NCBI GenBank assembly: GCA_026770615.1
Contig: MU631399.1
Coordinates: 133,645 to 150,228, forward strand
DNA: 16,584 nt
Direction: 5' to 3'
DNA from: Pavlovales sp. CCMP2436
Taxonomy: Eukaryota; Haptophyta; Pavlovophyceae; Pavlovales
In this document: positions 7,880 to 13,350 of the stretch, piece after piece
Layout: each line of letters starts with the position of its first letter
Numbering within the stretch: the first letter of the stretch is position 1
Translations under genes and position numbers: made by a program
Notes under the pieces: generated by a model
The model's database searches: none
What the model saw: only the letters and a program-made list of their open reading frames with translations
What the model was told of the DNA's origin: nothing

Positions 7880-8449
7880 TCAGCGGGACGCCTTGAAGAG
7901 GGAGGTGGCTGCTTTCGCAGAGGCCTTCGGGTGGGCCTGCGCGAAGGCGAGGGCCTCGCGAGACGCGTCGCCGCGGAAGTCGGGCGCGTCGTTTGCCCGG
8001 CGCAGGTCCGGTGCGGGCTCGCTGCCGGGCCTCGCCTTCATGCAGAATGACGTGAGGAAGTGGAGACCGCCGATGACGACGACGATGAGCGCGGCGATCT
8101 TTGAGAAGCCCCAGTTGGTGTGCGAGAAGAAGGAGAGGACGCCGATTAGCACGTCGAAGATGGCCTTGCCCCGCGGGTAGACGAGGAAGTGCGCGTAGAA
8201 CTCGAGCTGCCTGTATAGCACCGAGAGGATCGGCACGTGCTTACACTCGGCGACCACGATCACGAGCCCAAAGACCATGGAGTAGACAGACGTCATCGCT
8301 TGTAGCAGGTTGATGTTGACCACGCCGAAGATGCCGCCGACAAAGAGGACCACGCCCGCGCACGCCGAGAGGAACGACATGGTCGCACCCGGGTCCTGGC
8401 ACGCCTGCTGCCACAGCGTGGGCGTAGCCGCGACCGGTTGTGACGACAT
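7880..8449 (-). CDS. Golgi TVP15-like / COPI-associated four-helix membrane protein
   Basis: This is a complete 189-residue single-exon frame, ATG at 8447-8449 and TGA at 7880-7882. It has four hydrophobic segments: about residues 24-46 (MSFLSACAGVVLFVGGIFG), 48-69 (containing SVYSMVFGLVIVVAEC), 84-108 (RGKAIFDVLIGVLSFF) and 113-137 (KIAALIVVVIGGLHFL). The wording 'SxYxxxFGLxxxxxE' followed by a 'GRxxFxxxxGxLxF'-like third helix, the four-helix topology and the length fit the COPI-associated (TVP15/TVP18-type) family, whose members are small Golgi-membrane proteins linked to vesicle traffic. The C-terminal 50 residues are hydrophilic and Ala/Lys/Asp-rich, a probable cytosolic tail. It is the best-supported intact gene here and has no intron. 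It stands alone between repeat copies on both sides. Family assignment rests on topology and motif only. Confidence 0.7.
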   Translation of the reverse strand: MSSQPVAATPTLWQQACQDPGATMSFLSACAGVVLFVGGIFGVVNINLLQAMTSVYSMVFGLVIVVAECKHVPILSVLYRQLEFYAHFLVYPRGKAIFDVLIGVLSFFSHTNWGFSKIAALIVVVIGGLHFLTSFCMKARPGSEPAPDLRRANDAPDFRGDASREALAFAQAHPKASAKAATSLFKASR

Positions 8450-8660
8450 CGCACGGCTGCGCCGCCGCTGGCCGCTGCAAGATGCGTTGACTCTGTTTTA
8501 AAAACGGGTCTGGAGGAGGAGAGGGGGGTGGGGGAGGTCCCGGTTCTGTTGGGTGGAGCGTTCAAATTCGAGCTGGAGCAAGTCTAGAATCTCCAGCTAA
8601 GCCTTGGGAAAAACAATGGGCAGCGGGAGTCTGGTGTCGAAACCTGGCGGCGGTGTGTGT
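8450..8660. other. 5' flank of the TVP15-like gene
   Basis: This is the upstream region of the minus-strand gene. It is GC-rich near the start codon and has an 8-bp inverted repeat AGCTGGAG/CTCCAGCT (about 8571-8598) with a CTAG-containing loop. No TATA-like box is convincing. Confidence 0.3.
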
Positions 8661-9040
8661 GTGTAAATATCTAGAAATACGTCCGTCCCTTGACGTAGGT
8701 CTCCACCGGACCCAAGCGTTGAGAAACACTCGGATCAAGGGACCTTAGCAGAGCACACGGATACCGTCCCCGCCGCTAAGGCTGATCAGACACACGACAA
8801 TCGACGACTCTCTGACTGGCGCTCGCTGACCGGCCGCCGCTGCCTTTCGCTCGTCTCGAAGTGCAGCTCGCCTGCGCACATGCCGCACCTGTAGCACATA
8901 TAACAAAACGGACTAATTGCCCCTGGTAGCCTGTATCCCACCGTGTGACTTTTGTCCGCAGGGGGCAAGAATCACACGGTGGGGGCTCATTGTGGTCCCG
9001 GTCTACCCCACCCCCTCCAGGGGCTGGGCCTCGGGTGTAC
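8661..9040 (-). repeat. Structured 3' region of the mobile family, copy 3 (5'-truncated, inverted)
   Basis: Read on the minus strand from 9040, the copy starts inside the end of the family's ORF (the GAGGCCCA...GGGTGGG-TAGA phrase resembles copy 1 around its stop). It then has hairpin A at 8983-8937 with a perfect 12-bp stem CCCACCGTGTGA/TCACACGGTGGG, the shared spacer (GAGAGTCGTCGATTGTCGTG, GACGGTATCCGTGTGCTC), hairpin B at 8744-8698 (GATCC/GGGTC and GAGTGTT/AACGCTT, outer GGTC/GACC), and the tail GGACGGACGTATTTCTAG ending in TTTACAC. The stems differ almost completely from copies 1 and 2, yet the pairing is kept. It lies head to head with copy 2. Confidence 0.7.
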
Positions 9041-9231
9041 ACCGTGACGCTGCCACTGGCATCAGCTACATTGTGACGCTGCTACAGAGAGATCCTGACG
9101 ATGAAAAGAAGAAAAAAATATAAGCGATTTTTTTTTTAAGTACGTGAAGGAAAGGGGAGAAAAGGGAGGAAGTTATGAAAAGTTGAGTTGCACTGGGGGG
9201 ATTGAAACCCGGCGGCTTGTGCAAGTTTTGA
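9041..9231. other. Spacer between two divergent repeat copies
   Basis: No gene. It contains a short direct repeat (GTGACGCTGC twice, 9047-9090), an A-rich tract followed by a T-rich tract (9102-9140, AAAAAAATATAAGCGATTTTTTTTT-like, partly self-complementary), and a purine-rich stretch. Both flanking copies are 5'-truncated here, so it may contain the insertion junctions. Confidence 0.4.
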
Positions 9232-9978
9232 CTCAGCACCGACAATAAGGTATCATTAGCATTACCACCCATACATAACGAACTCATACCCCCAACGGAC
9301 AGCATCGCTCAAAACAAGGTACTACCGGTCATACCACCTATGCAGCATGAGCCCATACCCCCAAATGACACCAGCACACAGACAACTCCTGCCAAACGAA
9401 AACGCATGACGCGCAATCAACCTCCGAATAACGAAGACTCACTCCCAGGTGCAGACCCGACCATATCCTCCATGCAGCCTGAGTCCACCCTCAGGCCCAA
9501 TCGAGGCCAGCCACGCTTACGCATACCAATCGTGGGAAAACAAATCCAGAAGAGACCGCTTAGAGTCATACCCCCAAAGCGCATCCAGAAGAGACCGTTT
9601 CGAGCCACACCCTCAGCACTACCAGGAGCAGCCACCAGTCCCACCATACATCATGAACCCAAAGCAGGACCATCTAGTCCCACCATACACCAAGAATCCG
9701 CAGTAGGCCCGTCAAACAAGCAAGCATTAATTTCGGACAAGCCCGTCATATTCATACACGAAAATCACCCACTCACAATGCGCTCATCTACCAAACGGGC
9801 CTTGAAACCATCCAGTCAACCACGCTGACACACCACCCAGGCGGCAAGAAACCCAAAACCAAATATGAGCCAGCAAACTCTTAAGTTTCCGAAACACAAT
9901 CATGAGCTAGCAAGCCCGCAATTTCCCGCATCCCAAAGTCCTGCGCTCGCGGCCCACCCTCGGCAAAGGGTGGGATAG
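9232..9978 (+). pseudogene. Proline-rich, basic repeat protein, copy 2 (frameshifted)
   Basis: This is the homologue of the ORF at 6235-6960. Two 23-residue units remain (NELIPPTDSIAQN, then MQHEPIPPNDTS), followed by TPAKRKRMTRNQPPNNEDSL, SALPGAATSPT, AVGPSNKQALISDKPVIFIH and STKRALK. The open part runs to a TGA at 9826-9828. A one-base loss relative to copy 1 near 9800 (GGGCCTTG where copy 1 has GGGCCCTTG) moves the frame. A TAA follows in the shifted frame, and a second shift returns to the last stretch HELASPQFPASQSPALAAHP and RQRVG with stop at 9976-9978. It has an extra Arg-rich duplication (KRPLRVIPPKRIQKRPFRA) not seen in copy 1. The copy is 5'-truncated and no longer coding for the full protein. 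Confidence 0.65.
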
Positions 9979-9987
9979 ACTGGACCA

Positions 9988-10090
9988 GGTATCCGTGTGC
10001 TCGGGGTGGATCCCTGAATCTGAGTGTTTTTCAACACTTAAATCCAGCGCGATCCCCCCGGGGCGGACGTTTAACTAGAAACTTACACAC
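9988..10090 (+). repeat. Solo hairpin-B module inserted in copy 2
   Basis: A 103-bp unit starts GGTATCCGTGTGCTCGGGG, contains hairpin B (10008-10055; stems GGATC/GATCC and TGAGTGTT/AACACTTA) and ends with GTTTAACTAGAAACTTACAC. It lies between the ORF stop (9978) and hairpin A of copy 2. Copy 1 has only about 20 bp at that position. The same unit occurs again at the true end of copy 2 (10319-10420), so the terminal module is duplicated on its own. Confidence 0.75.
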
Positions 10091-10092
10091 AG

Positions 10093-10420
10093 ATAAGCCG
10101 CGTATATTTGCGATTTCTGTCCCTCGGGGCAAAAATCGCGATATATGTGATACAGGCTAGTGAAGAAGTAATGTTTTGGGATGCGCGAAGGTGTGCCGCG
10201 CTCGCAGACGGTGCTGAATTTTCAGACGACGCGGGGGAGATGCAGTGGAGGTCGGTCAGCGCGCCAGTCGAGAGTCGTCGTCGATCGTCGTGTGTCTGAA
10301 CTGATCAACGGTGGGGACGGTATCCGTGTGCTCGGGATGGATCCCTGGATTTGAGTGTTTTTCGACGCTCACTTCCAGTGCGATCCCCCCGAGGACGGAT
10401 GTTTAACTAGAAACTTACAC
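10093..10420 (+). repeat. Structured 3' region of the mobile family, copy 2
   Basis: It starts ATAAGCCGCG as in copy 1. Hairpin A is at 10103-10145 (TATAT/ATATA plus GCGATTT/AAATCGC). The shared spacer follows. Hairpin B (10339-10386) has stems GGATC/GATCC, CTGGA/TCCAG and TGAGTGTT/GACGCTCA. The tail is TGTTTAACTAGAAACTTACAC. The whole arm GACGCTCA differs from AACATTTA in copy 1 but still pairs with the same TGAGTGTT through G-U or Watson-Crick pairs. Confidence 0.75.
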
Positions 10421-10514
10421 ACGCTGCGTGGAGGACGCAATCAATTATTGATTCATTGATTTAAGCCTGTTTTGTTTTTGTTTTCTTCTTTTTTTTTTAT
10501 ACGCTGCTAGCGCC
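10421..10514. other. Poly(T)-rich junction sequence
   Basis: A T-rich tract (about 10470-10499) sits just beyond the copy-2 tail and directly before the palindrome at 10504-10525. No gene is supported. Confidence 0.4.
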
Positions 10515-10525
10515 GGCGCTAGCAG
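10504..10525. repeat. 22-bp perfect palindrome at the left end of the TIR element
   Basis: CTGCTAGCGCC is followed immediately by its reverse complement GGCGCTAGCAG. The right half is the start of the terminal inverted repeat. The left half equals the outer end of the right terminal repeat, consistent with two element ends joined head to tail. Confidence 0.8.
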
Positions 10526-11387
10526 TAAAGTTGCGTTGTGTCCAGTCTCGATCACTTAATATGAATTTTATATCAGACATGCATGCTAACCAGCCACCCA
10601 TCATCAGCCTAAATAATACTTTCACTTAAGTTGGCGCAGCGGCAATTCTGGGTCAGAGGGCTGAGGTTGGCTGATGGCGCTTTGATCGAGGTACAGTGCG
10701 TCGGTGCCATAAATTGTATTTATTATATCTAACTCACTCACTCGACTTCAAAAAAAAGTCCTGATCACTTGCAACATGAAATCTGCGGCGCCTTAATCGG
10801 GTAGATCGTAATTTATTTCGACGACGTATCGTCGTCGGTTCATAACGACATCTCGATACTTAATTTTATCGCGCACGCATGCTAGCTGCCTACCCAGTAT
10901 CAATCCATCCCAGAATCGCGCATTTGTGCGCGGAGTACCTGTGCCGCCTTCAAAGCGGATGCGCGGCTTCCTAAAAATTGCGCGCAACGGGCTGAAAGGC
11001 AGTGCACACAGTTCATTATGGGTTCACCCGGCATACCGCTAGATATTTATCCTGAATCGCCACGTTGCTAGAATAGTATATACAAATATAAATTCTTAGT
11101 TTAAGTAGTCACTTAAGAGTACAGTCATAGACGGGCATTATGAAAGCAGAGAATCAGAGTGATGCTCACTTTCTTAGCAAAATACATATAAACAAGAGTT
11201 ACATTACGTGCAAACAATGCGTGACTGGCTCAAACATTGAGGCTCAGTTTCTTAATGCCGAGCTTTCTTAATTTCCGTCTATGACTGTAGCAATGGTGAA
11301 TCAGAAATATATACATATTTTGAACCAGCATTTGCAATCCTCAAAGTCAGCCGTATTTCGCGGGTGCACGCGGATCGGCACGGGCTA

Positions 11388-11555
11388 CAGGGTGTCGCGG
11401 GCAATAAGAACGGCGCTTTTGAGACTGAGGCTCAGTTTCTTAGCAAATTACATACAAATCATGCTTCAATTTTGCTTAAATTACTATTGAAGGGCACAAC
11501 AGTGATGCTCAATTTCTTAACGTTACGATTTCTTATTGCCCTCGAAGTTTTATAA
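11388..11555. mobile_element. Second copy of the MITE-like element with a broken right end
   Basis: The left arm is intact (CAGGGTGTCGCGGGCAATAA from 11388, preceded by TA). The right arm keeps only TTCTTATTGCCC and then diverges (CTCGAAGTTTTATA where the intact copy has GCGACACCCTGTA). It could not be mobilised as it stands. Confidence 0.6.
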
Positions 11556-11600
11556 TTATGTATCGATGGCTCGCGGGTGCACGCGGAGCGGCACGGGCTA

Positions 11601-11765
11601 CAGGGTGTCGCGGGCAATAAGAACGGCGCTTTTGAGACTGAGGCTCAGTTTCTTAGCAAATTACATACAAATCATGCTTCAATTTTGCTTAAATTACTAT
11701 TGAAGGGCACAACAATGATGCTCAATTTCTTAACGTTACGATTTCTTATTGCCCGCGACACCCTG
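11601..11765. mobile_element. 165-bp MITE-like element with 23-bp perfect TIRs and TA flanks
   Basis: CAGGGTGTCGCGGGCAATAA (first 20 bases) starts at 11601 and its inverted copy ends CCCGCGACACCCTG at 11765. The 23-bp arms are identical. The element is flanked by TA on both sides (11599-11600 and 11766-11767), the target preference of Tc1/mariner-like elements, whose ends are often CAGGG-like. It has no coding capacity. Confidence 0.65.
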
Positions 11766-11909
11766 TACCGTCTTCGTGCTTTTGCTGACAGCGCTGGCCA
11801 CCATGGGACAACGCTGGTGCTGTAACGGGGTATTAACTCATTTAACCAGTGATGTGTGCAGCGACTCACATCTCGTCAACCTTACTTTTTGGCGTGTACT
11901 GTAGTCTGT

Positions 11910-12047
11910 ACTTCGCAAAAATTTGGGTTAGGGCACACCTGAGATAAATAGTGGCCCGCGTACGAAGGAATTGGGTCTACCCCTGGGCAGCATCAACGAA
12001 AGTTTGTTTACCGCTCAGGTGTGCTCTAACCCACATTTTTGCGCAGT
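11910..12047. mobile_element. 138-bp inverted-repeat (MITE-like) element
   Basis: The left arm 11910-11943 (GCAAAAATTTGGGTTAGGGC, then ACACCTGAG) is inverted at 12014-12047 with about 30 of 34 positions matching. The arms may extend a little outward (CTGTA on both sides). The 70-bp core has no ORF. The target duplication is not clear. Confidence 0.6.
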
Positions 12048-12419
12048 AAATTACAGGCTATATTACATACCAACGTAAAGTCGCTGCACACACACACACT
12101 ACTCCCCGCGTCAGAACGTTGGGTGTATAAGGTACACACTACATTTGTAGGCCTTCCCGACGTCCCCGCCGGCTGAAAATTAGGGCCTAATCGCCTGGGC
12201 ACATTTGGATAGTTGCCAAGCGCCTACTAGGAACAAAAATTGAGTGCTCGCGTAAATAAATAAGTACATAAGTACATACAAAAATGGTGTTGTACTTCCA
12301 AATTTTCAGAACCCGGCCTCGGATCCCAGCCGCGCCACGCCTGGAGGTGGTACAGCTAGTGTGTAGGCGGGCCTGGTGATCAATACTAGACACAACGCAA
12401 CTTCGCTGCTAGCGCCAAT

Positions 12420-12931
12420 GCAGATGGTTGCGGAGGGTGCTTATCACGACCGCCTCGTCCTCGAGAAGTCAGGCGAGGACCGTACCGGTACTGCGACGTG
12501 CCCTCACGTTGGAGGCCATTTTCTCGTAATTACTGAAATAATCAGACTGTAGCAAATTACATTATGTATATATTAATGTAGGGGGGTTCGGGCTGGCGGT
12601 ACGTTTCAAGTTCAAGTCAGCCTGATCTTAGCGCTCCGACGCAGGCTCCTACGCGCTACGCCGAAGTGGGGAGCTGGTAGAAGTGGTGGATGATGAGGAA
12701 GCCGAAAACAAAGCGCTGGAGTCGCTGAGCAACACGGGGCCGCCCGACAGTGTAGCGGCTCAGCATGGTTCAACAGGTGTTGTTGTTCACTCACTGACTT
12801 GGTCAACGTCAGACGTTAGTCCTGGCAGCAGAGATGGTGGTGGTAGAGGTGAGGTTGGTGGTGAACTCGTAGCAATTGTCACAGGCTCCCCCCCCTCCTC
12901 CCCCCCCCACACACACAACGCTCACGTCCAT
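12420..12931. other. Unassigned region with low-complexity tracts
   Basis: Open frames exist on the plus strand from 12683, but their composition is Ala/Gly/Arg-rich and unconvincing. The stretch holds a hairpin-like CCTCGTCCTCGAG segment near 12453, GT-rich sequence at 12775-12860 and a C-tract followed by a CA-tract at 12886-12920. No RNA gene is recognised. Confidence 0.35.
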
Positions 12932-13201
12932 TTAGGTGCGTGTGCCCTGTCCGCCGCGGCCGCCGCGACCGCCGCGGCCACTGCGGCCGAGGCGTGCGCC
13001 CCAATCGGCATTGTGGCTGCGCCAGTTGTCGTCACGGTACGCGCCGTCCGCGTGCGCAGGGGCGTCCTCGGGCCCGTTTGCCGAGCCGCCGGTGCGCTGG
13101 AACCAAGGTGCACCCCGGGCACCAGCGGCCGCGCGCGCAGTCTGCGTGTGCAGCGAGCGCGCGCGGGCAAGGATGAGCCTGGCATATTTGTAGCGAAACA
13201 A
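12932..13201 (-). CDS. Possible terminal exon of an RGG-rich protein
   Basis: The minus-strand frame ends GAYRDDNWRSHNADWGARLG, then a run of Arg-Gly-Gly units and QGTRT with a TAA at 12932-12934. The last 55 residues look more protein-like than the competing frames, and RGG tails are typical of RNA-binding proteins. A splice acceptor candidate is CACACGCAG (about 13140) or TTCCAG (about 13112), so residues before that are doubtful. No upstream exon was found: the next minus-strand gene ends at 13351 with its own poly(A) signal. It may be a remnant. A GC-rich low-complexity tract alone could also produce such a frame. Confidence 0.3.
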   Translation of the reverse strand: MFRYKYARLILARARSLHTQTARAAAGARGAPWFQRTGGSANGPEDAPAHADGAYRDDNWRSHNADWGARLGRSGRGGRGGRGGQGTRT

Positions 13202-13286
13202 TTTACCGTCGAATCATATGCCTGACTAGAGGTCTTCTCAATTTGATGAACACAAGGGTATACGCCCAATGAACACCTAATTTGTA

Positions 13287-13292
13287 TTTATT
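13287..13292 (-). terminator. Poly(A) signal AATAAA
   Basis: AATAAA on the minus strand within TATAAAATAAATACAAATT lies about 60 nt after the stop of the Ser-Pro-rich membrane protein gene. It is in AT-rich sequence that contrasts with the GC-rich exon. Confidence 0.55.
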
Positions 13293-13350
13293 TTATATAT
13301 CGGAAAAGCTTTTACATCTAATTATGTTGGCGCTTGGTTGGCGTGCTCTT

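Larger units (their letters stand above)
11361..11765. repeat. Tandem duplication of about 213 bp
   Basis: The segment beginning CGGGTGCACGCGGA at 11361 recurs at 11574 with very few changes over about 180 bp, so the duplication is young. Each unit carries one copy of the small TA-flanked inverted-repeat element. More diverged relatives of the inner part (GATGCTCACTTTCTTAGCAA) occur at about 11160-11280. Confidence 0.8.
10515..12416. mobile_element. 1.9-kb element with 41-bp terminal inverted repeats, non-autonomous
   Basis: The left end 10515-10555 (starting GGCGCTAGCAG) is the inverted match of the right end 12376-12416 (ending CTGCTAGCGCC) with 36 of 41 positions identical by my count, including AAGTTGCGTTGTGTC in both. 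No long ORF exists inside, so it would need a helper transposase. Two smaller inverted-repeat elements are nested within. Instead of a clear target duplication, the left flank 10502-10514 repeats the last 13 bases of the right end, making a 22-bp perfect palindrome at 10504-10525, as if a second copy's end abutted. The superfamily cannot be named. Confidence 0.6.

Noticed and set aside
9195..9225. tRNA-derived SINE (GGGTTTCAATCCCCCC on the minus strand, B-box-like)
   Set aside because: The T-arm does not pair properly and no A box or acceptor stem was found at the right distance.
12300..12350. tRNA-like A and B boxes on the minus strand (TGGCGCGGCTGG, GGGTTCTGAA)
   Set aside because: The B box is poor, the spacing is short and no cloverleaf forms.
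12683..13225. 180-codon plus-strand protein
   Set aside because: Runs of Ala and Arg and a C-tract reading suggest a GC-rich shadow. The minus-strand RGG frame over the same bases looks more natural.
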